A stretch of DNA of 64,000 nt from Angiostrongylus vasorum (lineage: Eukaryota; Nematoda; Chromadorea; Rhabditida; Metastrongylidae): NCBI GenBank assembly GCA_018806985.1, contig JADANN010000122.1, positions 974,501 to 1,038,500 on the forward strand, given 5' to 3'. The notes beneath the pieces are model-generated. The model did not search any database, had not been told where the DNA came from, and saw nothing but the letters and a program-made list of their open reading frames with translations. Shown in pieces: positions 22,560 through 34,778 of this stretch (the first letter of the stretch is position 1; each line of letters starts with the position of its first letter). Made by a program: the position numbers and the translations under genes.

Positions 22560-25500
22560 AAATTGTAGATGGCAGAAAATAAAAAAGTGAACGAAAAACC
22601 GAACTTCCAATAGAACTGGAACATGTAAGTTTAGATCCCCGAAAATTGATAAATACAAAAGAAATCCATAACACGTTAGCTGCAATGGGTGAGTTGACTC
22701 TTTGTTCGAAGTTTTTCTACTTATTAGAAAAAGTTAGAACCTGGAACTTTACCGAAATATTGGTTTCCAGCGCACTAATACGTGTGGCTTACAGAACTAT
22801 AACGTGCTCCGGATATTTTGAAAGGGCCAACGAGAATATTTCATTAAACCGATAGGTTAGAGGGCAGGACACCTCCCAATCACGAAAGCTAGTAAATCAC
22901 CTGTGGTAAATACTTTGTAGCACAGTTACGTTGGGGTTCTGAAGAAAACCACTCGTGGACTACTTTCGGCATGTCACCAAAGAAGGACAGATCCTCAAGC
23001 CTCAACCGAACCCATGCATGAATGCGACCACTTCAATGGATGCGAACGAAACAAAGCGATTGGAAGTATTGAGGCCGCCACAGGATAGTGGAGATTCAAT
23101 GCAAATCTAAAGCATAGATTTCTGAAAAACGTCTCAATATCGTCAATATAGTCGTCTAATAATAGATTCTTGCTAGAAATGCCGAGTTCCACTGTAAAAA
23201 ACGCCGTCATAAAAGAAATACATGGTTGTGGAAATGTCGTCATGTGTACATAACATGAAATATGACGGCAGTTCGCGAGCACATTCCACAGGGAGTTCAG
23301 AGGGAAAGATGGATGGTGTAGCGCGATCGGAAGCGCATATTCACAGGGCATGTCGGCAGAACATTTATGCATCGGAAAGTCGGTCGAACGAAAGCTAAAT
23401 TTAGCCATTTCGTGGTCTGCCAGTCGAACTAACGTTTAAAGGAACTACTTGCTTGCATGTTTCCAACTAATCTCGGTTCGCACTTGTCATTCTTTCACAG
23501 TACTGTCCCAATCAAGTTATGATTAGAACCACTAGAAAGAAAGATGATTTGAATAAATTGGAACAAAACATTTTAGAAAGTGGAATAACATTGAGAACAG
23601 GTCGATCGACAGTTAGCTGCCTATCGAAAAACCTTAGTTTTACAACGATAATTTATTAAATATCCGCAATTTAGCATCGGAAGCAGTTTTCCACACAGAT
23701 AGCGATCAAATTTGATTTTTGTTAAAGAACTTCATTAGTGACTATCCGGCGTACGATGACAGAATCCTTGAAAGCGAAACCGAATGCAGTCAAATGGAAC
23801 ACGACAGACTAAAGCAGAAGAAGTGAGTGCACACATAAAGCAATTCTAGGGTAGCTTTATAGAAAATCTAAGCATTACGAGGAAGAAGATCTTCATCGAC
23901 GACGCCTCACTCTCATCAATTGAATCAACTAAATTACAACAATCCTTCTTTATGCTCTCCGGAATCTCCACCTTGTTATCTTCAACATAAGAAAAGGGGG
24001 CCACCGATAAAGTTTTACATCACAAGCACTTTGCCATTTGTCATATCAACAAAGATAGGAAAAGAAATTAAGTAAACATGACAAAATGACTTTTCAAAAC
24101 AAATTCCAGCCGCTTTTTATGCATTAGGGAAGTTAGACCACTAAAAACTTTATTGGAACAACGAAGTGACAAGAACAAGAAAGTCTGAGCTTTCTATAAC
24201 AGTACTGTGTCTTCAAGCAAATCTCAGTGTTTTCAGATGAAGTCCAAAGAAAACACTTCGGGGGCTCTTGCTTTTCTGCGAAAATCGTTGCTCCTCTCAG
24301 TAATAATTATCTAACATCATTTGCTGACCAATAATTTGAAAACACTGAAGTATAACCAAGAACCATTGAAGAAAAAATCATAGAAGAGTCATCTGTATGG
24401 TGAGACTAATATGAAGCAGAAGGATAGTTGCTATGGACCCATAAAAAACAGAATTTCAAAGGAATCCGCACTATAGTGTTCACTTGTACACTGTGGGTTC
24501 AAAATGAGCTCCGTTAGCTTGTTCTGTATTATGACCACTTCCTTTAAAAAGCTTATAGTTGTATGTAATCAGTTCTAAAGCAATGGAGTTCGTACAAGGA
24601 ATTCTCTCGTACGATAGATATCAAACTGGACAGCCGCAAGTGGGCAGCCTGCCTCTTCTTCAGATGGCGTGAAGAAAATTAAACGAAGACTAAAAGACAC
24701 AACGTATCTGCCCTGGGTTCGGGAATGGACAAGCTGTACTGTGTTGGAGTTACCTACATGTTCCCTATACATAAGCACATAGTTATTTTCCTACATATAT
24801 GCGTTTGCCGTTATAGATACGGGTTGTATCCAACATCTCCGCCGATTCAATCACACAGATGTAATCAATTGATTAAAAAGTGTGAGAAAAGAGATTAGGG
24901 CACGTTTTCAGCAAATAAGCTTCACTCAAACTCAATCTCAAACTAATGAATTCGGTGAGCTAACTTGTTGTCTCTTACCAAAAGCAGTACAGAAGAAAAA
25001 AGACCTCATAGAAAATTGATGCTTTTTGCGTCCGAGTGGATGTTACTGGGCAGCTCTGGTGTGCCACAGTGTTAAGTAGTGATTTTATAGGTGCTGACTC
25101 AAGTTATTCTATGAATAGCATGAGTTACATTTAGCTACATAGACGATAAAAATGAAGAAATTCTTGATCCGAAATTTGTTTTGAGGCATTTGCTGACGGT
25201 GGAAAGAAGTCCACAATGGCTGCGCTCGATTCAGCCGCTCAACTACACAAAGTGGCCTGAAGGGAATGAGAAAAGCGCGCCAAATCGGATAAATTTCTTC
25301 GCGCTCTGAGATGCCTTCAACAAAAGGTGCTCAAAGTACGAGAGCGTGTTGGCGCCCAAAATCACTGAAGACCAACAAAGTTTAGCATCCAGAGTTAAAT
25401 TTTCGTCTTCCTGAGTCATATTATCGCTGTAATTCTCTAGCATAAATGCTTTAAGGCCTTTAATAAATCCAAAGTTTTCAACAATGAACGCCATCTGACA

Positions 25501-26015
25501 TGATTTACATACTAAAGTTTAAACATGAAATTTAGCAATCAAATCGGGTTTTGATTGAACTTAGAACGCGAAGTGCAGTACCTTTCCAATGTTTCTTTGT
25601 TCAAAAATGGATAAAAACGATTCACTGAATCTACAACTCAAGACGCCTAATATTAGGTCGATCGAGAGCTTGCGAACTCGTCCATCATTCACGGACGGCA
25701 CACGCACATGTTGGCTCCGTTTTTTTCCCCAACCCCGAAAGATCTGAGTAGTTAGAACTTCAGAAGACTTGTAGAGGTGAATTCGCTTTATTACTGTAGG
25801 AGTACATAAGTCAGAATTTTGTCTAGTTCTTCATTATTTAACCTTCCATTCCACATGATAACCATGAGTCATCAATGCGATTTTAAATAAAATAACAATT
25901 AATTAATAGTTTCTCCTGGAGACATGTGTGTAAGTGCCGGATTTTAGTGTGGACTCGACAAATAAGCTCACCAGAGAAACATTTCCTTTCTTTTGCAAAT
26001 TATTATGTGTAGAGA
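22560..26015. other. No confident gene
   Basis: A 137-codon minus frame (22995-23408) has no splice or codon support. At 24237 an ATG follows a strong TTTTCAG (MKSKENTSGALAFL), which could be a trans-spliced start, but no second exon was found. Around 25216 a broken plus frame (MAALDSAAQLHKVA) looks like an old coding remnant. Confidence 0.3.
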
Positions 26016-26019
26016 ATAA

Positions 26020-26400
26020 CTAGGGGCAGGTGAAGTGCAGAGGTTAGAGATGGCATACAATACAGGCATGATTCTTGGTTTGAACCCTACACCAGATCGA
26101 CATTGCTTCACTCCCTCGAGGGGGAACCAGTTGCCACTGGATTGCTCTAGAAGAAGTTTCCTCCAATTCATAAACGCCGGAGACAACGTATGGTGAAAGC
26201 TTGTGAACGTTTTAGTAGAAGTACGCAGAATTCCAGGGTAAATCAACTTGACTGGCATCCAGCGCCATTCGAGACGACAACTAAGTTCTCATGTGGCAGT
26301 GAAACCGCAAAATCGAAGACCTTCATGGATGACGGACGCATGACAACTAGCCCAATGAAAGAACTGCTGGGATCGACACAATTTATGAGGATGTGTTGCA
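26020..26400 (+). repeat. SINE-2-like copy
   Basis: tRNA-like head (AAGTGCAGAGGTTAGAG) with B box TGGTTTGAACCC, a diverged body (CGAAGACCTTCATGGATGACG) and AACTGCTGGGATCGACACA. Confidence 0.5.
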
Positions 26401-26817
26401 TATATAAACCGAGAATAGCTCTTCTCTGTCTAAGTTTGACATGACGTCCGTGTTCTATAAGCTATCGAACGAGCTCCAAAAAGTCTGGCAAGAAGCTCGG
26501 TGCGCAAAAATAAATCATCGGAAGAAAATACATTAGAACTAATGCACATCGACCCTGCTTTTTGTTCTGTTTAGCGGTCTCTTATCCTTAAAGCACGTGT
26601 TCGTAAATCCACGTATCGTTTTAATGAATAACATTAACGAAAAGAAAAAAAAGGAGATCTTTTCTATTCTGAAATTGGATCAAGCATCACTTGTCCTCAT
26701 AAACGAAGATAATAGCGCTGTATGATTCCGTCAAAGTTTCATGAGTCTTCATATCAAACTTTCTTCTTATGGATTTCGAACAATGGACGTTAACTGATAG
26801 CGCCTATAGGTCAACAA

Positions 26818-26985
26818 CACGGCTGAGAGACAGGTGAAACCAAGGACTCGCATGGTGTGGTGGTGAACGCATTAGCCCCTGGAAAGGGTAAATGCGTGTT
26901 CGTTCCTCACCGCAGACACTACTGGTCCGGAGTTTTGTAAATATCTCAGCAACATTACGGTTATATTTCGTATAATGAACGTTAA
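26818..26985. mobile_element. MITE-1 copy, partial
   Basis: CATGGTGTGGTGGTGAACGC (reverse complement of part of the 31.5 kb copy), then CACCGCAGACACTACTGG and GGAGTTTTGTAAATATCTC. Confidence 0.5.
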
Positions 26986-26989
26986 CTAC

Positions 26990-28985
26990 TCAATAATTTG
27001 ACAGTCGGAAGCCCTCTACATGAAGGAAGTTTGCGGTCGACGGTATCAGACGAATTGGAAATGGATTTCATTAAGATGAAGTGTTTTCGTAGTTAAATCC
27101 AGTTCAACCGAGAAGCAAATTCCCATGGTGAGTAAGCTAATCATCTTTTTGCTTTAGTGCTACTTTTCCGACTCTGTTAGTTACCTATACGATCATAGGG
27201 AGGACAGGTCATATCTTCAAAATGTAATAAGGAATATGTGCAGTTCTTCCTTATAAGAGTAGTTCGAACTAAGTAATAGCTTAAAACTAACTGCGCTTAA
27301 TATAGATAATACGAAGACCTTCCTCTTAGCATTTAAGTCATTAGAAAGAGAAAGTTGCTTAATATTGTGGGCAAAAATACCATGAACTGCCCAGGTTGGC
27401 AGTGGGTTGACCACAAATGTTGGTAAACTTGATAAAAAAATAGAGATCAACGTTCAGAACGATGGTTCCAGTCATTCCTTTGAAGACCATACTTAGATGA
27501 GCGATCGATCTTTCCCCCGACGCTGTTTAAGACATGGAGAAAGTGATGTCTGTGGCGTGGCGATAATAAATCCTCACAATCTCTGGATAACCCGTAATAG
27601 ACGACGGATGCTTTGTTCCTATTGCGCCAGATTGACTTATTAATGCGGCATAGATGAGTAATGCCCATGCAGACATCCATGTTTGAACGTTCCAGCAAAG
27701 TACAACGAAGGTGATTCTGTGTTGCTTTCATCAAATAGGTCCTATGTTACTGCATAAGTGGTTGAAAAATTACATATTCATGCACCATTCTCGATTTCAG
27801 AGCAGAACATGGGAAGCTACTCATGACAATCTTTCGTAGAACACAATAAAAACGAAGTGGTTTAGGGCGGACACTGTGGTCCTCTCCGTAACCTTCGAGC
27901 ACGCGAAGCCAAATAAACGGCTTAGGTTCACGACAGCACGAACTTCATTAGTGCCCGGTCAAGTTACTCAATGGTGAACAGGACTACAAATGATTACAAG
28001 TAAAAGGTGACATTTGTTACATAAGATGCTTAGATTTCATGTCATGTTAAGTATGCAGTTGTCGGTAGAAATGAATCGTACTTATTCTGGACTTTTCAGC
28101 TGTTTTCCCTTTCAAAAGCGGCAACCCATCTGGGATTACAACAAATCTTCAACTGGCATACATGAGTCCACTTGAATGAAGAAAGCTCATTAACAAGGCT
28201 TCCAGCTTATTCATTAAACTTGATAACATTGAATGCTAAGGATAGATGTTGAGCATTTCATTGCACTATCACAACAACGAAATGCAAACCCGGCAGCTTC
28301 CCATTTCCAACACCCCGATACACCAATTCACAGAAGAAGATAAACTAAACGAAACTACTTCCGAAAAAATTCTATGAATAATTAACTAGGATAAAGAAAC
28401 CAGGCTTAGAGAAGTTATCTATGCAATAAACGAAATTGACGAGTCTACGCTTATCTATAAGGTCATCGCCCTACCTCCAAATAAAATGCCTTGGTTTTAG
28501 GAATATCACATTTCTATGACAAAAGTGTCGTCTTTTTCTGAAGTATGAACCGATTTAGTTGCGTAGGTTTATTCGAAAACATAGAAGTGCTCAACTAACC
28601 TGTCTCTTGTGGTTCGATGTAACAGTTCTCTTGTTCTTCAATGTCCAGACAACCTTGGCCGATTGATTCAATCAAAGCGTCGGAGGGATTCTGAAACTAG
28701 ATCGGCTTCACTTTTTCGTTAAGAAAATGATGATGAGTAGAGAACGATGACCTTAAGCAAGGATCTATGGTGCAAATGAGAAAATATACACGTTTTTGGC
28801 ACTAGATGAGCGGCTAATGTCTTCTTTTCTGCGCTACCAGTAGGTTTTATATAGAAAGAAAAGTTGTTGAGGATAAAGGGCAATAAGAACAAAGCGCTCA
28901 GAAGATCACTTCAGTTTGATGGCCGAGTGGAGGAGTGTGGAGCGGGAGAATAGGCTCGGCGAGCGAGCAATTCGCCCGCTTAAAT
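26990..28985. other. No confident gene
   Basis: A minus frame at 27447-27734 (NMDVCMGITHLCRINKS) is the only coding-like stretch and lacks clear splice sites. Confidence 0.3.
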
Positions 28986-29030
28986 ACCGCTTCCACATCG
29001 GAATTATTGCCGCGACACAGATGGACCATA

Positions 29031-29142
29031 CTACAGATTAATCGGCCGCTTCACCAAAACAACACTCGACGGTGCATTGTTTGTTAAGATTTCCTGTATA
29101 AATGGCACGGGTTGTCCCAACTTGTTCAGTTCTATGTTGGAT
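29031..29142 (-). CDS. Possible C-terminal exon
   Basis: After an AAG acceptor the frame reads SNIELNKLGQPVPFIQ, then NNAPSSVVLVKRPINL and TAG. It is 36 codons, compatible with phase 2 in. Codon choice looks coding. No partner exon or family was recognised. Confidence 0.28.
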
Positions 29143-29397
29143 CTTCACTGATTGAGAACTATGAATTAGATCACCGCAGATAAAGACTTAACAAGACGTG
29201 CAATATTAGGGATATATCAGTTCCTTATAAAACTTGATGAAGAAACTTCGGTGGGTTTTAAGCGAGCATAAGTTATACGTATGACTTAGAATCCTCGTAA
29301 TCATTGAGTAACGAGACCAAGCACGAAATAGTCACCTTTCCACACCATCTATCGTGTTCCGCTCTTTTAGGGACAAGTATAATTGCATATATTTGCC

Positions 29398-29796
29398 ATG
29401 AAGCAGTTTCTTTATATTGCCTTTTGCTGGAGAGCAACCAACAGTTACCAGGCCGTGTTGTTTTGTAGGTCTACTTTAGATATGCCTCTTCATAAAAATG
29501 TCGAACTCCTTTCAAGCTTTTTAGATGTCGATGAACTACCTACCGTGTATCAGAGTTCGACATTCAGCAATACCGTCAAGCACTACGAGGTGGTAAGCCA
29601 CTGAAGACAATTTAGCACATTTTCGCTACAATCTCATATTCATTCGATAGTATCCCCATCACAGATATCGTGGCAGGTCTGGTTCGAGAAAAATCGCATT
29701 ATTCTACACGTTTACAAAGACGATACTAAGGACGAGTACGTTTTTTCCTTTCGAAAGTCGTTGGCATTTGGACCACGGAAAATTCACATGGATACT
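29398..29796 (+). CDS. Two-exon coding fragment, unknown function
   Basis: Exon A ends at 29592 before GTAAGC. It encodes MPLHKNVELLSSFLDVDEL and ends VKHYEV. It may start at the ATG at 29398 (MKQFLYIAFCW) or at an acceptor before 29480. Exon B (29665-29796, acceptor CATCACAG, donor GTGAGT) encodes ISWQVWFEKNRIILHVY, then YVFSFRKSLAFGPRKIH. Phase 0 at all joins. The alternating aromatic and charged strands suggest a beta-rich domain, but I cannot name it. No downstream exon was recognised before a SINE-like repeat at 29.9 kb. Confidence 0.45.
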
Positions 29797-29909
29797 GTGA
29801 GTAATCAGTAGAGCTCTTGATACCATCTTTTTTTGGAGGAAAAGAAGTACAACGGAACGCATTCAGTTCCATGCGATCTCACCTGGCATGAAATTACTCG
29901 CCGTTTGAA

Positions 29910-30115
29910 GAAGCAGAAGACAGAAGAAGACAGAAGACAGACAGAAGCATACCAATGCGTACAAGCTAATGTCTAAGTCCTGGCAGACTAGCCAATACCA
30001 ACCTTCTGACCTAAGAGGGATGAGGGCTTGTTTTTGCCTTAGGCGTGGAATCGAAGCAAGGGTCAAGGACACATAGCGGCGCACTACTAACCTGTGCACT
30101 ACATGCCGGTTTGCT
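29910..30115 (-). repeat. SINE-3-like repeat with simple-repeat tail
   Basis: The minus strand begins GCATGTAGTGCACAGGTTAG, has a B-box-like GCTTCGATTCCAC, and ends in repeated CTTCTGT units (plus-strand view 29913-29946, AGAAGACAG repeats). One copy only in the window. Confidence 0.45.
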
Positions 30116-30495
30116 GGAAAAACATACTTACTTGTCTACTCGAAAATTTGCTCAAAAGAACCTGTATTGTTCCTAAAGCTGTCCTAGGCTTTTTCTAATC
30201 TTTCTTTTCTACTCTCCATTAACCCTTAAGAAGAAAAAGACAGCTGATTGTGAACAAAGTGCCCTTTTTTTCTCCTCCACTTCGCCTAATAATTTAGTAG
30301 CGTTGGAATAGCTAGTGAAGAAGAAATATATCTGCCGTAGAAATGGCATACTTAGAACAATTAGAGAACTCAAAATTTCATTCAATGTCGTTACACGGAG
30401 AAATCATTCCATGGTTCCAAACCCTAATTCTCAATTAGGAACGAATGACAAAAAAGTTATGATAAAATACATGTAAAAACACCATCCAAACAAAA

Positions 30496-30881
30496 TTATT
30501 GAAAACAAGGATATGTAGGTGCATAACGATAGTTCGTTATGCCTCCAAATTCAGATTCATTTCTGCAGATCGCACAGCCGCCTTCGATATTCTTCAGAGA
30601 TCAGCGGAGGGTCACAGAGAGTCCGATGGGCTGTTACTCACTAGTACGTCTCATTAGTACAGTCTAACCTTTAGGTAGGTATTCATACAGTGAAGGAACA
30701 CGATTATGAATGCTATCATAACTACTGGAACGAAAATCATAACTCCTTTTCCTACGAATATCTCAGGTTCTGCATTGACACCATATACTCCTGTGTAATT
30801 TTGATTTTGTGGATACATTAGAGAGGATGTGGAAGTTATTACAACACAGGACAGGAAACTAGCAATAGATGGAAGAAGCAT
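30496..30881 (-). CDS. Small two-exon membrane protein
   Basis: Exon 1 (30881-30669) starts with ATG. It encodes a signal peptide-like start (MLLPSIASFLSCVVI), a Tyr/Asn-rich ectodomain (YPQNQNYTGVYG) and a strong transmembrane segment at about residues 47-67 (KGVMIFVPVVMIAFIIVF). It ends at donor GTTAGA. A 77-bp intron follows, with acceptor CTCTGAAG. Exon 2 (30591-30496) encodes NIEGGCAICRNESEF and ends in TAA. The phase is 0 on both sides, giving 102 residues. I do not recognise the family. It looks like a type I or signal-anchored single-pass protein with a short tail. Confidence 0.6.
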
Positions 30882-31469
30882 AGGTGTAGTCAGTGCGCTC
30901 AGTCATGACGTCATGTCTTGGTTTTTCAGACCATTGTCTAGATGCTATTTCCAGCCAAATTAAAATCCAATATGTGTTCATTAAGGAAAACATTTCTTCT
31001 GCAAAGATAATGATATACTCTACATTGAAAAAGAGCTTCACCCAGAAATATCTGAACTACGGAACGTCGCTGAATCACAACGTGAGACGATTCCTATGTT
31101 TCCCTTTAGCTTTCAAAGTCCCTTTTAGTTCAGCTACTTTCAAACTCGTTGCTTCCGATAGAAAGGATTAAAAGGTAGTTAAACAAAAGTATTAGTGAGA
31201 TTTAAATCTACGCAATTCGAAAAATACTTCCAAACTCGGCAACATCTAAGAGTGTCGCCTTTCTTCAGAATAATCTTGCAAAAAGTGGATCAAAGCTCAT
31301 TCGACGTTCAAAAAAATTTCAAATCTAAAGAATAGTTTATGCATATAAAGCACGAATAAGCGCGGATACACCATACACGTAGCCATAGATCGAAAGAGCT
31401 ACTCAGTGGCTTTTACTCATGGACTGTCTTACGACAATTTTAACTTATCATTTATTGCCTTCTCTTTTT

Positions 31470-31690
31470 AAGGGCAGAATATGATGCAAAATATAACTTC
31501 AATGATGCTGAGATATTTGCAAAACTCCGACCGCAGGTGTCTGCGGTGGGCAACGAACGCGTTAATACCCTTTCCGGGGGCTAACGCATTCACCACCACA
31601 CCATGCGGGACATTTGTTTCGTCTGTCTCTCAGCTAGTTCTATCGACCATTGCCATCAGCAATCACCCGTCAATTATGAAATATTATTGG
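31470..31690. mobile_element. MITE-1 copy
   Basis: GGGCAGAATATGATGC terminus, GATGCTGAGATATTTGC, ACCGCAGGTGTCTGCGG, and the interior TCTCTCAGCTAGTTC shared with the 22.3 kb copy. Confidence 0.55.
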
Positions 31691-32525
31691 ACACGCTCAT
31701 AACAAAACATCAAACATGACTTTAAATAATCCTTACTAAAAGCTTAGTATTTCAGAGGGAGTAATTGGTGGAGAAAGGAGTAACACATAACGGGAAATGC
31801 TGTGTGCAGCTATAGAAATAGACTTAGAGGGACCTAAATCTGACAATATTTTGGCGAAGAAATACACTCATAAAAAGCATGCTCCATTTGAATACCATTT
31901 CTCAATTCTCGAATTTTTAGAACCTGACCAATTCAATTTCAGAAACGTAGTCTATACGATGCCAAATGGACCATCTCCATAGTTAATTTCTGAATGGCTC
32001 ATAGTCATTACCAGTTCAGTATGCAAGAAAAGGAATCTACATTTAGGTTTCGGTGATAATTTCGCTATTGCTTGAGTAGTTCAGTCCTTTTTTTGTTTCA
32101 TTATAGATCATATTAACGTGGTGAACTCAAGCGATTCACATGAGCCAGTTGTAAACAGATAGCTTAGTGTGCTTAACAATCAAAAGCTCTCAGCATTCTT
32201 CTTCAGCTGAATATTACATAAAGGGTAGTCGTTGCATAGAAACCCTTTATGCCTCATATAAGTTCGGAACTCTTATTCCAGGCTTTGGAATTTCGGAATA
32301 AAGAGTCTTTCGAGTATGAATTTATATTGATGAGAACCAAAAACATAGTCGATTATGACACCGGCGACACACAGTGATAACTCTTAACCCGACCAACGAC
32401 ATGTCTCTCATGGTAGCAGGAAGTTTGACAGATTAGGAAGTAAAAAACAGCTTTGGTTAAGAGAAGTCTAAGGTTCAGTGAAGTTTCATAACAAGAGCAT
32501 AGCAGATTCAATGAATGTGCCCTAC

Positions 32526-32623
32526 CTCGACAAAATCGTGCATGACGTCCTCTTCTTGGATTTCGACGGCGTTTGCGATATGAGTGCTGATGACGTTGCC
32601 GATACTGCGAACTCGAGGAGATC
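32526..32623 (-). CDS. Isolated exon, unidentified gene
   Basis: The acceptor is TGCTTTCTAG and the donor GTAGGG. The frame reads SPRVRSIGNVISTHIANAV, then QEEDVMHDFVE, phase 1 in and 0 out, with coding-like codon choice. The neighbouring open frame up to 32870 is T-rich and probably intron. I do not recognise the protein. Confidence 0.45.
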
Positions 32624-33499
32624 CTAGAAAGCAGTAGAACAGCGAGTACCAGACAGAAAAATCAATATAAAAATCAACGAAATGATCAAATGTGATTGGA
32701 ACGGGAGAGACATTCAGTAGATTTTCAACAAGAAGCACGGAAGGCTTTCGGGGATAAAGACATGGGTTTCGACCATCTTTTGATAGAAATGTTTCATAAA
32801 TAAGGAAAGAATCGAATTGTGCCAAAGAGGAACAAATTCTTTGCGTGCTTCTCAATTTCTCTAAAGTCATAATTCTTTAACTGAAGACAAGTTTATTTCA
32901 TCAAGGGAGAAATCAAGAAAGCAATCACTCCCCTTACTGGGGTTTGTTTCACATAATCCGACAACACAAGTGCTTCAAAGAAAGCATGGAAATGTTGAAA
33001 ACTGAAAGGAACTTAAATGTGATAGGAAGTGGTTTCTTATCGAAGCGAGATTGAAACTATGAGAGAAAGAGAATATGCTGTTGATATGAAATTAGACGAG
33101 AACGTCGAAAATGTGGACTGTGTGTGTGACGAACTACGCACAGCTTGGCGAGTGTCATAATTTATGAGAGAGTATAAATGGACGCTGAAAGGAGGCCATG
33201 AATAGGAAATGAGAGGACCGTAGGGACCAGGAGCCCGACGTCTTCTCTTCAAAGCAGTACGGAAGCAGAAACCGATCGACCATCGAGGTGCGTGGTGGTG
33301 ACTGAGACGAGTTCACATTTCTGTTTGTCTCATTTATATTCGGGAAGCCCGTATAAGTTGCAAGACTTAAGTAACTCTTTAGGTTTATTTTCGGTCACTT
33401 TAACAGCTTCTTCAGTGTGTTGTAATGCTAGTATTTATGCCTTACACTATTTTTTACATTACTAACTTCTTATTTGCTGCCTACTACAATTTTTCAAAG

Positions 33500-33776
33500 C
33501 GCGCGTGTGGCGCAGTAGTTGGAGATATGTGACACACACGCGGAATCGATCCCCGCGCCCATGGCTCACCAAACCACCCTACCCCCATGCCGGCAAATTG
33601 GTACCAAACTTGTTTGGGAGGATAGCAACACTGGCTCGATACATCGGCAGGCCACCATGAGTCATTGTAAAGGCCTGATATGCATTCAATCACCTCTAAC
33701 GATACTTAATGAAGTCGAACGCATGGCCCATCCCTCAGGGATTGATCAACGCCGACAGCTTTATACTTTATTATTT
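33500..33776 (+). repeat. SINE-1 copy
   Basis: GCGCGTGTGGCGCAGTAGTT head, GGAATCGATCCCCGCGCCC, body through CAACGCCGACAGCTTTATAC. Confidence 0.8.
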
Positions 33777-33785
33777 CCAATTTTT

Positions 33786-33990
33786 CACGGCAGGGTATGA
33801 TGCGAAATACAAGCACAATGGTGTTGAGATTTTTTGCAAAACTCCAGACCGCAGGTGTCTGAGGTGGAGATCGGTGGTGAACACGTTAGTTCCCGGAAGG
33901 AATAATAACATGTTCGTTCACCACCGCAGACACCTGCGGTCCGGAGTTTTGTAAATACCTCAACATCACGGTGGTTGTACTTTTTACACT
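33786..33990. mobile_element. MITE-1 palindromic copy
   Basis: The left half (GCAAAACTCCAGACCGCAGG, then TGTCTGAGGTGG) is mirrored by the right half (CCACCGCAGACACCTGCGGT, then CCGGAGTTTTG), giving a palindrome of about 200 bp starting GGCAGGGTATGATGCG. Confidence 0.65.
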
Positions 33991-34778
33991 AGTTTATGGC
34001 AATTACCCAGTTATTTATTGCTATTTTATTAATAAATAAATAATACGCCTGGCAATACATTTACAATTGTTTCTAGTGGCAAAAAACTTCTGCGTTTTCT
34101 TTTAATTCTCACAAACCATAGTAAAGGGCTATGACAGCAAGCACTTATACTTGTTTTTCTTCCCTATTTCGCTTCCCTACGCCCCTATTTCCTTCGTTCG
34201 GTTTTTTTCCTATTCATTTATTTCAAAGTGCATAAAGGATTCAATTCTCTAGAAAAACCGCTATGAATAGAATAAAATTCCTTACTTTACATAAAATAGT
34301 AAGAATTTTTATGCGGTCTCTCCTTCTTTCATGTTAACGTCACGTGATCTAGTAATGTAGGATATCAGAATAAACGTTTGCCAAGGAGCTAAAGGAGAAG
34401 AATCGAGAAGTGTCGTCCAGTGGAAATCAGGAGTGAGGCGATTACGTTACTGCCAAATGAGCAGCGTAACAGCGTAACAACTCAAGACAAATGCTCAAAC
34501 CTACTTATGTCGCCAAAAGCGTTCAATAGTCTGGGAATCTGAGGAACATTCAGCCACTCCGAAGCTCTTTGCTTATGGAACCGGCCAGGATACGCCGTGG
34601 AAGAAATCCTTGGTGTCTTGGCTATGTTAAAATGGCTAAGGAATGCATGTGGATCAAACATGATTTCAAACCACGGACGCTATCAAAGAAAGCGAGGTTG
34701 TAGAAAGTGGCACATTTAAGGTTAACCACTAATTAACATATAAAGAAGCCAACATGAAGAAGTATACATGAAAAAAAA

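Noticed and set aside
22995..23408. 137-codon minus-strand open frame
   Set aside because: No splice sites, no recognisable domain and no codon bias; probably chance in low-stop sequence.
24237..24305. Gene start after TGTTTTCAG (MKSKENTSGALAFL)
   Set aside because: It looks like a trans-splice acceptor plus ATG, but no following exon could be found, so it was not called as a gene.
28915..28990. tRNA-Ser/Leu-like start (TGATGGCCGAGTGG)
   Set aside because: There is an A-box-like motif but no B box (GGTTCGANNCC) at the right distance, and no acceptor pairing.
30900..30915. CRE-like ATGACGTCAT palindrome upstream of the small membrane-protein gene
   Set aside because: A single short palindrome; no other promoter evidence, so not called as regulatory.
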